Shown: positions 27,517 through 37,014, counted from the first letter of the stretch. The stretch: 64,000 bases of DNA from Aequorivita sp. CIP111184 (GCF_900489465.1 NZ_UEFQ01000013.1:682001-746000), one strand, 5' to 3'. Program-made: numbers and translations. The notes: generated from the sequence alone by a model not told the origin.

Positions 27517-28776
27517 TTAGGCGGTTTCAAGTTGAAAAACTCTTCTTATGAGTTCTATACTTTCGGCGGAGCCATCTTCGCCTTTTAAATGGTTTGCGAA
27601 ATGTGTAGTAATTTTCTGAATAAGGCGATCGCTAATTATTTCTGCCTGCTCTTCATTGAAACCAGCAATCTTTTTACGCTGATTATCAATTTCTGCAGCT
27701 TTAATTTCAGCCAATTTGTATTTCAAAGCTTTAATGGTAGGCGCAAATTTGCGGTTGTCTGCCCATTGGTTAAATTCCTTCTCTATTTCAGCAATAATCT
27801 TTTTCGCTACAGGAAGTTGGGATGCACGCTGTTCTAGGGTATGGTCTGTTACCGCAGCAAGATGATCCATATGAACTAAGGTTACAAATTCATTTTCCAA
27901 AACATCTTCAGAAACATTTTTAGGTATGGAAAGATCCAAAATAAGCAATGGCCTTTTTAAATGTAAAAGTTCTTTTGAAATTGTGGGCTGCTGTGCTCCA
28001 GTTGCAACAATCAACACATCTGCTTGGGCAATCTCGCTTTGTATATCAGCATAATCTTTTACAATCAGATTAAATTTACCAGCAACTTTTTCAGCCTTTT
28101 CCTTTGTGCGATTTATAAGCGTTATGTGGTCGTTTTTGGTGTGTTTTATTAAGTTTTCGCAAGTATTTCTACCTATTTTCCCTGTTCCAAAAAGCAAAAT
28201 ATTTTTTTCAGAAATGTAGGGAACACGTGCCATAATGTATTGCACCGCCGCAAAACTGACGGAAGTAGCACCCGAAGAAATTCCCGTTTCATTCTTTATG
28301 CGCTTGCTAGCTTGTATAACTGCATTTGCAAGTCGCTCGGCAAATGGATTGATAATGTCGTGCTTTTTAGATTCTCGAAAACCATTGCGCAACTGACTTA
28401 TAATTTCAAAATCGCCCAGAATCTGACTGTCAAGTCCAGTGCCAACGTTAAAGAGATGCGAAACTGCATCGTGATTTTTATATATGTAAGCCACTTTTTC
28501 AAACTCCTCAACGGTACCGTTGGTGTGTTCGCAAAGTAATTTTATAATTTGGTAAGGGTGTTGTGCGAAACCGTAAAGTTCAGTTCTATTACAAGTGGAA
28601 ATAACGGTAAGCGAAGGGATACGATTCTCTTTAGCCTGTAAAAGAATTTTCTCTTTTGCAGCATCATTAATACTGAAGTGGCCACGGATTTCAGCATCTG
28701 CTTTTTTGTAGTTGAGGCCGATGGCGTAAAAATTGCCTTCAAGTGATTCCTCAGAATATGTTTTCAAATTTCCCAT
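27517..28776 (-). CDS. hemA: Glutamyl-tRNA reductase
   Basis: First step of C5 heme synthesis: reduces glutamyl-tRNA to glutamate-1-semialdehyde with NADPH. The start is ATG 28776 (MGNLKTYSEESLEGNFYAIGLNY, 419 residues), because a perfect -7 element at 28789-28796 lies downstream of the alternative ATG at 28803. The catalytic cysteine is in VISTCNRTELYG, the NADPH site in ILLFGTGKIGRNTCENL and the dimerisation domain follows. It is the first gene of the ten-gene leftward run and is divergent from araC. The usual next enzyme, HemL, is not in this window. Confidence 0.96.
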   Translation of the reverse strand: MGNLKTYSEESLEGNFYAIGLNYKKADAEIRGHFSINDAAKEKILLQAKENRIPSLTVISTCNRTELYGFAQHPYQIIKLLCEHTNGTVEEFEKVAYIYKNHDAVSHLFNVGTGLDSQILGDFEIISQLRNGFRESKKHDIINPFAERLANAVIQASKRIKNETGISSGATSVSFAAVQYIMARVPYISEKNILLFGTGKIGRNTCENLIKHTKNDHITLINRTKEKAEKVAGKFNLIVKDYADIQSEIAQADVLIVATGAQQPTISKELLHLKRPLLILDLSIPKNVSEDVLENEFVTLVHMDHLAAVTDHTLEQRASQLPVAKKIIAEIEKEFNQWADNRKFAPTIKALKYKLAEIKAAEIDNQRKKIAGFNEEQAEIISDRLIQKITTHFANHLKGEDGSAESIELIRRVFQLETA

Positions 28777-28788
28777 ATAAAACAGCAG

Positions 28789-28796
28789 CAAATGTA
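28789..28796 (-). promoter_or_regulatory. hemA -7 element
   Basis: TACATTTG on the minus strand fits TAnnTTTG exactly, 12 bp before the hemA ATG at 28776. It would drive the whole hem/ktr run with a very short leader. Confidence 0.55.
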
Positions 28797-28866
28797 AGCG
28801 CATTGTTTTTTAAAAAATAACGCCAGCGGTATCTTTTTTGTCGATGCCTGTTAAAAATCCTCGAAA

Positions 28867-28882
28867 TATGATATTTATCATA
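28867..28882. promoter_or_regulatory. FNR-like palindrome between hemA and araC
   Basis: TATGATATTTATCATA has 7 bp arms and contains TGAT-N4-ATCA, the layout of Crp/FNR-family sites (TTGAT-N4-ATCAA, one mismatch per half). It lies about 90 bp from both starts. Confidence 0.45.
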
Positions 28883-28926
28883 CATTAACCCCTAAATTCG
28901 CGGTTTCCAAAGACAATTGACTTACA

Positions 28927-28951
28927 TTTATTTAGAACTATTCTAAATAAA
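28927..28951. promoter_or_regulatory. 11-bp inverted repeat upstream of araC
   Basis: TTTATTTAGAA and TTCTAAATAAA form a perfect inverted repeat with a 3 bp spacer, ending 17 bp before the araC ATG. It looks like an operator, possibly for the AraC protein itself or a Fur/PerR-type regulator. The regulator is not identified. Confidence 0.55.
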
Positions 28952-28968
28952 ACTATTTTAAAACCGAT

Positions 28969-29859
28969 ATGGATTCCGAAAAAAATGTCGCTCAAAGCTT
29001 TTACGAAGAAACTGCAATTTCTTCAGGTTTTTTCATCCTTAAATTCAATAATGAAAGTGATGATAATCAAACTTTTAAGCGGGAGGTAAACTCCAATTTT
29101 ATTCAGTTTCATTTCTGCATAAAAGGTTCGGCTTCGTTTCTTTTTAATGAAGGAAATTATACCTTGCCAATAAGTGAAGAAAACTCTTTGTTGCTTTATA
29201 ATCCACAGCGTGATTTACCCATTAATTTGGCACTTGAAAAGCATTCTTGGGTACTTTCTGTTCTATTGCCCATCAATAAATTTCACGGACTTTTTTCTAC
29301 AGAGGCAGATTATATAACTTTTTTGAGTAAAGAAAACAAAGACCGAAAGTATTATAAAGATGGTCATGTTTCACCTTCTATGGCTATTGTGCTAAACCAG
29401 TTGATGAATTATAATCTTCATCCTACAATTAAACCTCTCTATTTTAAGGCGAAAGCGTATGAGTTGTTAAGTCTATATTTTAATAGACCAGCCGATGCTG
29501 ATGTTGAGCAATGCCCTTTTTTGGCGGATGAAGACAATGTTTCAAAAATTAAAAAAGCCAAACAAATTATAATATCAAGAATGGCAGAACCTCCAACGCT
29601 GCAGAAATTGGCTGATGAAATAAACTTGCCCTTAAACAAGCTGAAGGAAGGTTTTAAACAAATTTATGGCGACTCCGTTTTTAGTTTTCTTTTTGATTAT
29701 AAAATGGAAGTGGCGCGCCAATTACTCGCCACAGGCTCACATAATGTGAATGAAGTGGGATTAAAAGTTGGCTATAGCACGGCAAGCCATTTTATTTCAG
29801 CTTTTAAAAAGAAATTTGGCACTACACCAAAAAAGTTTTTGATGAGTTTAAATGCATAA
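28969..29859 (+). CDS. AraC-family transcription regulator
   Basis: DNA-binding regulator of 296 residues. The C-terminal AraC domain has two helix-turn-helix motifs: PTLQKLADEINLPLNKLKEGFKQIYG (about residues 207-232) and VNEVGLKVGYSTASHFISAFKKKFGTTPKKF (about 262-292). The N-terminal half (to about 190) is a cupin-like sensing domain with no assignable ligand. It is divergent from hemA and is followed 88 bp later by hemH with a separate promoter, an arrangement that suggests it controls heme or iron genes. Two palindromes lie in the divergent region. Confidence 0.9.
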   Translation: MDSEKNVAQSFYEETAISSGFFILKFNNESDDNQTFKREVNSNFIQFHFCIKGSASFLFNEGNYTLPISEENSLLLYNPQRDLPINLALEKHSWVLSVLLPINKFHGLFSTEADYITFLSKENKDRKYYKDGHVSPSMAIVLNQLMNYNLHPTIKPLYFKAKAYELLSLYFNRPADADVEQCPFLADEDNVSKIKKAKQIIISRMAEPPTLQKLADEINLPLNKLKEGFKQIYGDSVFSFLFDYKMEVARQLLATGSHNVNEVGLKVGYSTASHFISAFKKKFGTTPKKFLMSLNA

Positions 29860-29896
29860 ATTATCAATATAGTTTCATTGTTTTTAAATACTGCCC

Positions 29897-29930
29897 TTTT
29901 TGAGCATTGTATTTTAAAAGAGTAATTTTG
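29897..29930 (+). promoter_or_regulatory. hemH promoter
   Basis: TTTTTG at 29897-29902 (-33 type) and TAATTTTG at 29923-29930 (exact TAnnTTTG) are 20 bp apart, the best two-part Bacteroidota promoter in the window. The hemH ATG is 17 bp downstream. Confidence 0.65.
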
Positions 29931-29947
29931 CTTAAAATTTTTACGCT

Positions 29948-30985
29948 ATGAAAGGAGTTCTCCTCGTAAACCTCGGTTCGCCGGACAGTACAAATCCAAA
30001 AGATGTAAAAAAATACCTCGATGAATTTTTAATGGATCCACGGGTTATTGATGTTCCATTTTGGTTCCGCTCTTTTTTGGTGCGGGGAATTATTTTGAAC
30101 ACACGCCCAAAAAAATCTGCGGAAGCTTACCAAAAAATTTGGTGGGAGGAAGGTTCGCCTTTGATTGTGATTTCGGAAAGACTTCAGAAAAAAATTCAAC
30201 AAAAAACAACTATTCCCGTTGCTTTGGCGATGCGCTACGGAAGTATGACATTGAAAAAAGGTTTGCAGGAATTAGTAGATCAAGGTGTGGATGAAATTCT
30301 TACTATTCCACTCTATCCGCAGTTTGCAATGGCAACAACGGAAACTATTGATGTGAAGGTTGAAGAACTTAAAAATGAATTTTTTCCACAACTTCAAATT
30401 ACTTCGCTTCCAGCATTTTATAACAAATCCGAGTATATAGAAGTGCTTTCAAAAAGCATTTCGGAAAAACTTAAAAACCTAGATTACGAACATATTCTTT
30501 TCAGCTATCACGGGGTTCCAGAAAGGCATATTTATAAAAGAGACGTTACAAAAAGCCATTGCAAAATAGACGGGAGCTGCTGCATCACAGATTCGCCTGC
30601 CCACCAATTTTGCTATCGCCACCAATGTTTAAAAGTTACTGATTTAGTTGCGAAAAAGTTGAATTTACAACCTGGAACTTATTCCACATCGTTTCAATCA
30701 CGATTAGGTTTTGATCCGTGGCTGAAACCGCCAACAGATAGAACCATAGAGCGAATGGGGCTCAACGGCGTGAAAAAGATGGCGATCGTGACCCCAGCTT
30801 TTGTAAGCGATTGTTTAGAAACTTTGGAAGAGATAGCCATGGAAGGCGAAGAAATTTTCCACGAAGCTGGCGGAAAAGAATTTACGGTAATTCCCTGTTT
30901 AAATGACCGCGATGATTGGGCAGAAGTTGTAACGGGCTGGATTGATCAATGGCGAATTGTGGACGTAAAAACCGCAATCGCCTAA
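29948..30985 (+). CDS. hemH: Ferrochelatase
   Basis: Inserts ferrous iron into protoporphyrin IX, the last step of protoheme synthesis. The 345 residues begin MKGVLLVNLGSPDSTNPKDV, the family N terminus, and carry the active histidine in FSYHGVPERHIYKRD (about residue 187), followed by a cysteine-containing segment (CKIDGSCCITDS). SRLGFDPWLKPPTD and AIVTPAFVSDCLETLEEI complete the signature. The start of the MATE exporter overlaps the last base of its stop, giving translational coupling. Confidence 0.96.
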   Translation: MKGVLLVNLGSPDSTNPKDVKKYLDEFLMDPRVIDVPFWFRSFLVRGIILNTRPKKSAEAYQKIWWEEGSPLIVISERLQKKIQQKTTIPVALAMRYGSMTLKKGLQELVDQGVDEILTIPLYPQFAMATTETIDVKVEELKNEFFPQLQITSLPAFYNKSEYIEVLSKSISEKLKNLDYEHILFSYHGVPERHIYKRDVTKSHCKIDGSCCITDSPAHQFCYRHQCLKVTDLVAKKLNLQPGTYSTSFQSRLGFDPWLKPPTDRTIERMGLNGVKKMAIVTPAFVSDCLETLEEIAMEGEEIFHEAGGKEFTVIPCLNDRDDWAEVVTGWIDQWRIVDVKTAIA

Positions 30986-32328
30986 TGAAACCGAGCCAAA
31001 GCGCCGCCTTGGGCACAGATTCCATAGCAACCTTATTGATAAAACAGGCCGTACCAGCATCTATAGGTATTTTGGTGATGTCGCTAAATATTTTGGTGGA
31101 CACCATCTTTGTAGGAAACTGGATTGGCTCAATAGCTATTGCAGCCATTAATGTAGTTTTACCAGTTTCATTCTTCATCGCTGCCCTTGGAATGGCTATT
31201 GGTATTGGTGGTTCCTCCATTATTTCTCGTGCTTTGGGGTCTGACAATAAAGAACGGGCACTGAAAACCTTTGGAAACCAAATCACTTTAACGCTTTTGC
31301 TCACTACTGCAATGGTAGTTTTTGGCTTGATTTTCATAAATGAACTGATTCCCGCGTTTGGAGGTAAAGGAGACATCTTTGAACCTGCAAAAATCTATTA
31401 CCGCATTGTGCTTTACGGCGTGCCACTTTTGGCACTTTGTATGATGGGAAATAATGTAATTCGCGCTGAGGGGAAACCTAAATTCGCAATGATTGCAATG
31501 ATTATCCCTTCTGTGGGGAACCTTGTCTTGGATTATATTCTTATTAATCTATTAGATTTGGGAATGGCGGGCGCCGCTTGGGCAACGACTATTTCTTATG
31601 GATTGTGTTTTCTGTATGTTTTGTGGTTCTTCTTAAGTGGTAAATCTGAATTGAAAATAAGATTGCCACATTTTAAACTCAATTTTCCTATTTTAAAAGA
31701 GATGTCTGCGCTCGGTTTTGTAACCCTTGCACGACAAGCCGTAGTAAGCGTTACCTACCTGTTGATGAATAATATTTTGTTTGATATTGGCGGCGAAGCT
31801 TCTGTTGCATCCTACGGAATCATTGCCAGAATGTTGATGTTTGCACTTTTCCCAGTTTTGGGAGTAACCCAAGGGTTTTTGCCGATTGCTGGTTATAATT
31901 ATGGCGCGAATAAATTTCCACGCGTTCGAGAAAGTATAAACAAAGCAATTCTGTATGCGGGTGGTTTGGGTCTTATTATTTTTATAGTAATAATGATTTT
32001 CCCAGAGGCAATCGTTTCAGTGTTTACAACAGATCCCGATATCCTATCTGAAACACCCCATTATATGCGCTGGGTTTTTGCTGCAACGCCAATTATTGCT
32101 ATTCAATTGATTGGCTCGGCTTACTTTCAGGCTATTGGGAAAGCTTTTCCAGCTTTATTACTCACATTAACGCGGCAAGGTTTTTTCTTTATTCCTTTAA
32201 TTTTTATTCTTCCGCATTACTTCGGGGAACTGGGTGTTTGGATTTCTTTTCCAGCGGCAGATATACTTTCAACTATAGTAACGGGTTATTTTTTGAATCG
32301 GGAAATACGGAAGACACTGAAAGAATAA
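30985..32328 (+). CDS. MATE-family efflux transporter
   Basis: Cation-driven exporter of 447 residues with about twelve membrane helices in two halves (for example ATLLIKQAVPASIGILVM, VGNLVLDYILINLL, FIVIMIFPEAIVSVF). The start is ATG 30985, which overlaps the hemH stop as TAATG; the longer frame from 30949 lies inside hemH. GIGGSSIISRALGS and GVTQGFLPIAGYNYGANKF are typical MATE segments. The coupling to hemH suggests it could export a porphyrin or heme-related compound, but the substrate cannot be read from the sequence. Confidence 0.9.
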   Translation: MKPSQSAALGTDSIATLLIKQAVPASIGILVMSLNILVDTIFVGNWIGSIAIAAINVVLPVSFFIAALGMAIGIGGSSIISRALGSDNKERALKTFGNQITLTLLLTTAMVVFGLIFINELIPAFGGKGDIFEPAKIYYRIVLYGVPLLALCMMGNNVIRAEGKPKFAMIAMIIPSVGNLVLDYILINLLDLGMAGAAWATTISYGLCFLYVLWFFLSGKSELKIRLPHFKLNFPILKEMSALGFVTLARQAVVSVTYLLMNNILFDIGGEASVASYGIIARMLMFALFPVLGVTQGFLPIAGYNYGANKFPRVRESINKAILYAGGLGLIIFIVIMIFPEAIVSVFTTDPDILSETPHYMRWVFAATPIIAIQLIGSAYFQAIGKAFPALLLTLTRQGFFFIPLIFILPHYFGELGVWISFPAADILSTIVTGYFLNREIRKTLKE

Positions 32329-32333
32329 ACTGA

Positions 32334-32362
32334 ATATTTAGTATTTTTAAAATACTAAATAT
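32334..32362. repeat. AT-rich 14-bp inverted repeat before ATG
   Basis: ATATTTAGTATTTT (32334-32347) and AAAATACTAAATAT (32349-32362) form a perfect inverted repeat with one base between them, ending 5 bp before the start of the next gene. It may be an operator or a hairpin that masks the start codon in RNA. Confidence 0.65.
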
Positions 32363-32367
32363 CGGTT

Positions 32368-33450
32368 ATGAAAAAAATTCTACTTCTCTTTGCAGTTAAT
32401 CTTATGTTTCTGGCCACATTCGCACAGCCTGCCGGAATGTTGAACGAAACTTTCAACTTACAATTTATACAAACAAACGATCTCTTTTTCACCCCTAATG
32501 GTGAAAATCCAAATTTAACCATATACGAGGTTGCTGGAAATTACGTTTTGGATGCTGACGGAATTTTTAATACGTTAAATGCCGCCGCAAGTTTTAATGG
32601 TAATTCAATAATTCTTAATGATTTTGGCGTTACACTAAACGACTGTATAGAACCTAATTGTTATTATGAAAATATTTATTTTTATGAAATTGTCACAAAC
32701 CAAAATCTAGAATCCAAAACATTAACGTATAATTATAACGAAAGAAACGGTTATAAGTACCTATCGTTGCGTGATGCTGATTATAATTGGGCGTATTTCA
32801 GTACAGAGCCTGCTCCAGAGCCCGATCCACTTTTGTTTCAAACTTGGTATCTCTATATGACGGAAGTAGATTTGGGCGACCCTATATTATACGGTGGCCC
32901 AAACCCACCACAGATTACGATAAATCCTGATTTTACCTATACTGGCGTGGAAGGTTGCGCAACCATTAGCGGTGATTTTATTTTAGGAAACGGGGAAGAT
33001 TATGATTTTAAACTACAATCACAAAATTATCAGCAAGACACCAGCAATTGTCCGCCAGGACCAGTTGGTTATGTTCTGTATGATTTAATGTCGAGCAATC
33101 CTCCTCTGGCCTGCACTTTATATACAGGAAATGATGGAAAAGACTATTTTCAATACGAAACCTTTGCTGGATTTATTTCCTATTTCAGAAATGTGTTACT
33201 CTCAACTCCTGAAAACAGTTTGGCCGATTTAAAGATTTATCCAAATCCTGCAAAAAATAAATTGATTATTCAATCTGCGACTACTATTTTCAATACTGTT
33301 TCTATTTCAGATATTAATGGGAGGGTAATAAAATCAACTAAAAACTTAATTTCAAATGAAATAGATGTTTCAGCGTTAAAAACCGGAATGTATTTTATAA
33401 CCATTACTTCTGCCGAAGGGAATATTACCAAGAAATTTATCAAAAATTGA
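32368..33450 (+). CDS. Secreted T9SS cargo protein, META-like family
   Basis: Secreted protein of 360 residues with signal peptide MKKILLLFAVNLMFLATFAQ. It appears to hold two related units: residues 20-155, and 160-275 which opens with DPLLFQTWYLYMTEVDLGDP, the hallmark shared with the genes at 1278 and 59322. A type A T9SS sorting domain ends the protein (IYPNPAKNKLIIQS, ISDINGRVIKST, VSALKTGMYFITI, KKFIKN). The central EGCATISGDF segment resembles the META/HslJ pattern with its cysteine. It sits between the MATE and hemJ genes but has its own palindromic leader. Function unknown. Confidence 0.82.
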   Translation: MKKILLLFAVNLMFLATFAQPAGMLNETFNLQFIQTNDLFFTPNGENPNLTIYEVAGNYVLDADGIFNTLNAAASFNGNSIILNDFGVTLNDCIEPNCYYENIYFYEIVTNQNLESKTLTYNYNERNGYKYLSLRDADYNWAYFSTEPAPEPDPLLFQTWYLYMTEVDLGDPILYGGPNPPQITINPDFTYTGVEGCATISGDFILGNGEDYDFKLQSQNYQQDTSNCPPGPVGYVLYDLMSSNPPLACTLYTGNDGKDYFQYETFAGFISYFRNVLLSTPENSLADLKIYPNPAKNKLIIQSATTIFNTVSISDINGRVIKSTKNLISNEIDVSALKTGMYFITITSAEGNITKKFIKN

Positions 33451-33532
33451 TTTCCAGCTTCTAGTTGGTGCAACCACATATTTTGAATTATTGGGTATCT
33501 TTACGGTCAGTTTTTACATAACCGAGCTGTTA

Positions 33533-34072
33533 ATGGAACAATACTATCCTTACATAAAATCACTTCACTTAATATTTATAATCACTTGGTTTGCGGGGCT
33601 CTTTTATATTGTCCGTTTATTTGTATACCAAATTGAAGCTACCCAAAAGCCTTCGCCCGATAAGCAAATTTTAGGGGAACAACTTAAAATAATGGCTTCC
33701 CGACTGTGGAATATTATCACTTGGCCTTCTATGATTTTGGCACTTTTTTTCGGTATATGGCTTATTTATATGCGACTGTTTTTCTTGAGTGATGCTTGGA
33801 TGCAAGTGAAATTGGCTTTCGTGGTAATTTTAATAATTTACCATTTTAAATGTCACCAAATTTTTAAACAACTTCAAAAGGGCGTTGTAAAACATTCCTC
33901 GAACTATATGCGCCTATTTAATGAAATACCAACAATCATACTTTTTGCCGTGGTTTTTTTGGTAATTCTGAAAAGCGCTGTCAACTGGATATATGGTACC
34001 GTTGGTATTATTGTCTTTGCCATTTTGCTGATGATGGGCTATAAAATTTACAAGAGAATTCGGGAGAAATAG
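33533..34072 (+). CDS. hemJ: Protoporphyrinogen IX oxidase HemJ
   Basis: Membrane oxidase that converts protoporphyrinogen IX to protoporphyrin IX, the step before HemH. The start is ATG 33533 (MEQYYPYIKSLHLIFI), giving 179 residues and about four to five membrane helices; the upstream frame from 33491 lies over a likely TATCTTTA promoter. The heme-ligand histidine is in KSLHLIF and the YIVRLFVYQIEA segment with ITWPSMILALFFGIWL matches HemJ. Its place near hemH supports the call; the alternative CopD copper family is unlikely here. Confidence 0.85.
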   Translation: MEQYYPYIKSLHLIFIITWFAGLFYIVRLFVYQIEATQKPSPDKQILGEQLKIMASRLWNIITWPSMILALFFGIWLIYMRLFFLSDAWMQVKLAFVVILIIYHFKCHQIFKQLQKGVVKHSSNYMRLFNEIPTIILFAVVFLVILKSAVNWIYGTVGIIVFAILLMMGYKIYKRIREK

Positions 34073-34138
34073 TACAACTTTTTGGGGTTTTCTGTTTCGG
34101 ACTAATTATTGCTATCTTTCATTCTCAAAATAATGTAA

Positions 34139-35596
34139 ATGTATTTTTACAAAAAATCGCTTCGCACCCGAATCTTTCTTTCTATGTTTCTTCTGGTTTT
34201 GGGAGCTTCGGTACTGATTGCTATTGTTACCGTATTTCAATATAAAGAAGAAGCCCAAGACTACCACCGCGACAGACTTTTACGAAAAGAAGCGGCTATA
34301 CGGGAAAACATAAACTATATTTTAAAAACAACGACCTATCCTGTTGAAACGGAACAAATTCCTTTAATTTTTAAAGATAAAATCTACGAAATAAAAGATA
34401 TCCATGGCCTTGAGATTTTTTTATATGATCTTGACGGAAATCTTTTGAAATCATCAAAACCTTCTTTTTTTAAAGACACCGTTTCCCCAAAAATGGCAGA
34501 ATATGCTTTGGAAACGCTTCAAAATTCGCCTACAAAAAATTATATAAAGGAATTTGAGGAAGGTGGCCAAAAGTACCAATCATCCTATACGTATATTACA
34601 GACAGTTATTTCAAACCTTTGGCAATCCTTAATTTACCATATATTGAAGATGATGGCTTCATTACAAAAGAACTTACGGAATACCTTTATCGTCTTGGCA
34701 TGGCCTACTTTTTTATGCTTTTGGTTGCTATTATATTATCCTATTTTCTTTCAAAATACATTACGCGATCCTTAAAAGAGATAAGTGAAAAACTTTCTGA
34801 AACACGTTTTGACGCCCGCAACAAAAAAATTATAATCAGTGATACGCCACAGGAAATATCAATACTTATAAATTCCTATAACGGGATGATTGATGAGCTG
34901 GAAAACAGTGCCGCCCAACTCGCTGCAAGTGAGCGGGAAACTGCTTGGCGCGAAATGGCGAAGCAGGTGGCCCATGAAATAAAGAACCCATTAACACCAA
35001 TGCGGCTTACCGTTCAAAGTTTTCAACGCAAATTTGATCATAATGATCCGGAGATTGACAAAAAAATGGACGAATACACCAATACACTGCTTCAACAAAT
35101 AGATACGCTGAGTTCTATTTCTTCGGCATTTTCAACCTATGCAAAGATGCCTGCCCAACAGGATGAAACATTAAATGTTGTAAAAATCACAAAGCTGGCT
35201 TTAGATATTTTTAATGAAGATTTTATCTACTTCTTCTCGGAACAGGATGAGGTTCGCGCGCGTTTTGACCGTACACAACTAATTCGTGTTATTACAAATT
35301 TGATTAAAAACAGTATTCAGTCCATTGAGCAAAAAAAGCCTACCGAGCCGCGAATTGATGTTATTGTTAAAACAGAAGAAAATTTTGTAAATATTTTGGT
35401 TACCGACAACGGAATAGGCGTTTCCGAAGAAAACAGAAATAATATTTTCGAACCTCAGTTTACAACTAAAACTAGCGGAATGGGTCTAGGGCTTGGAATG
35501 GTAAAAAATATCGTGGAAACTTATGGAGGAACCATCGTACTGGAATCTTCCGAAGAAAAAACAATTTTTAAAGTTTCCTTTCCAGCAATTGTTTAA
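34139..35596 (+). CDS. Sensor histidine kinase, NtrY-like
   Basis: Membrane histidine kinase of 485 residues. Two membrane segments (residues 12-32 and about 185-205) bracket a periplasmic sensor domain; a HAMP-like linker follows. The phospho-acceptor is in HEIKNPLTPMRLTVQ (about residue 282), N box in RVITNLIKNSIQSI, G1 in DNGIGVSEENRNN, F box in IFEPQFTTKTSG and G2 in MGLGLGMVKNIVETYGG. No response regulator is adjacent, so it is an orphan whose partner lies elsewhere. It follows hemJ by 66 bp with a possible TATCTTTC element. Confidence 0.9.
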   Translation: MYFYKKSLRTRIFLSMFLLVLGASVLIAIVTVFQYKEEAQDYHRDRLLRKEAAIRENINYILKTTTYPVETEQIPLIFKDKIYEIKDIHGLEIFLYDLDGNLLKSSKPSFFKDTVSPKMAEYALETLQNSPTKNYIKEFEEGGQKYQSSYTYITDSYFKPLAILNLPYIEDDGFITKELTEYLYRLGMAYFFMLLVAIILSYFLSKYITRSLKEISEKLSETRFDARNKKIIISDTPQEISILINSYNGMIDELENSAAQLAASERETAWREMAKQVAHEIKNPLTPMRLTVQSFQRKFDHNDPEIDKKMDEYTNTLLQQIDTLSSISSAFSTYAKMPAQQDETLNVVKITKLALDIFNEDFIYFFSEQDEVRARFDRTQLIRVITNLIKNSIQSIEQKKPTEPRIDVIVKTEENFVNILVTDNGIGVSEENRNNIFEPQFTTKTSGMGLGLGMVKNIVETYGGTIVLESSEEKTIFKVSFPAIV

Positions 35597-35922
35597 AATT
35601 TTTGATTGATAGGATGCCCTTTTTTTTAAAAAAGCCAATAATTTCGTAGCATCACAAAGGTTTTAAAGTCATCTAAAAAAGTTATTTATAGTTTTCATTT
35701 TTTGTAAACTTTTTATCTTCGTGAAGCCAGTAAAAATACTGTAAGTTATTTTTAATCAATATATTATAAATTTTATTATAATTTTTTTTGTAAACAATTG
35801 ATTATCACGTGTTGAAAACTTTGTTAAAAACCTAATATTAATTCCCCCCAATTTCCTTTAAATTTTTACATATTTGTTAGTCCCGAGTAGCGGCTAATTT
35901 TAACCTAAAAAAAGCAAAGGAC
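35597..35922. other. AT-rich leader region of nrdB
   Basis: About 326 bp without an ORF. It is very AT-rich, holds a near-consensus -7 element CATATTTG at 35869-35876, and a GTTGAAAACTTTGTTAAAAA stretch upstream. No NrdR-type box or riboswitch is evident. It is probably the regulated nrdB promoter. Confidence 0.5.
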
Positions 35923-36900
35923 ATGAGTGCAATTGAACCAATTTTACAGGAAAACAAAAACAGATTCGTAATATTCCCGATCCAACATCACGATATTTGG
36001 GAGTGGTATAAAAAGAGCGAAGCCAGTTTTTGGACAGCCGAAGAAATTGATTTGCACCAAGATCTTACAGATTGGGCTACAAAACTGAATGCGGATGAGC
36101 GTTATTTCATTAAGCACATTCTTGCATTTTTTGCTGCTTCCGATGGGATTGTTAATGAAAATCTTGCCGAAAATTTCGTGAATGAAGTGCAGTATAGCGA
36201 AGCAAAATTCTTCTACGGTTTCCAAATTATGATGGAAAACATTCACAGCGAAACCTATTCTTTGCTAATTGATACTTACGTTAAGGACGAAAAGGAAAAG
36301 GACCAACTTTTCAATGCTATTGAAACATTTCCGGCGATTAAGAAGAAAGCAGATTGGGCATTAAAATGGATTGAAAGCGATTCATTTGCTGAGCGATTGA
36401 TAGCTTTTGCAGCGGTTGAAGGAATTTTCTTTTCTGGAGCGTTTTGTTCTATTTTTTGGTTGAAAAAACGCGGCTTGATGCCTGGACTTACCTTTTCAAA
36501 TGAATTGATTTCACGTGATGAAGGCGTTCACTGCGATTTTGCCGTTCACCTTCACAATCATCACTTAATCAATAAGGTGTCAAAAGAGCGCATTCGTGAA
36601 ATATTGGTGGACGCCTTGAATATTGAACGCGAATTTATTACCGAGTCACTTCCTGCAAGTTTGATTGGGATGAATTCAAAATTGATGACGCAATATCTTG
36701 AATTTGTAACCGATAGACTTTTAATGGAGCTTGATTGTGAAAAGGAATATAACGTTACCAACCCATTTGATTTTATGGATATGATTTCGCTTCAAGGGAA
36801 AACCAATTTCTTCGAAAAGCGCGTGGGGGAATACCAAAAAGCTGGAGTTACCAACAAAGACAAAGAATCTAATAAAATCAGTTTCGACGCAGATTTTTAG
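35923..36900 (+). CDS. nrdB: Ribonucleotide reductase subunit beta, class Ia
   Basis: Small subunit carrying the di-iron centre and tyrosyl radical. The 325 residues resemble eukaryotic R2: [16 protein letters not shown] near residue 105 supplies the Glu, His and radical Tyr (ExxHxxxY), [16 protein letters not shown] near 190 the other Glu and His ligands, and the end FDADF matches the peptide by which R2 docks on R1. It lacks the long N-terminal tail of animal R2. nrdA follows 114 bp later on the same strand. Confidence 0.96.
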   Translation: MSAIEPILQENKNRFVIFPIQHHDIWEWYKKSEASFWTAEEIDLHQDLTDWATKLNADERYFIKHILAFFAASDGIVNENLAENFVNEVQYSEAKFFYGFQIMMENIHSETYSLLIDTYVKDEKEKDQLFNAIETFPAIKKKADWALKWIESDSFAERLIAFAAVEGIFFSGAFCSIFWLKKRGLMPGLTFSNELISRDEGVHCDFAVHLHNHHLINKVSKERIREILVDALNIEREFITESLPASLIGMNSKLMTQYLEFVTDRLLMELDCEKEYNVTNPFDFMDMISLQGKTNFFEKRVGEYQKAGVTNKDKESNKISFDADF

Positions 36901-37014
36901 GCAGCATCGCTTACAAAAGATAAAAATATTTTAATAAGTTGCTGAATCAGTGCAAATTAATATTTTCGCCTTAAACTTTCAGCTAAAATTCCTAACCATT
37001 TAAATTAAACAATT

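Noticed and set aside
28777-28803. Longer HemA start
   Set aside because: An exact -7 element lies between 28789 and 28796, downstream of that ATG, and the extra residues are not HemA-like.
35597-35922. Riboswitch or NrdR box upstream of nrdB
   Set aside because: No conserved riboswitch core and no paired NrdR-type boxes could be found; only AT-rich text and a -7-like element.
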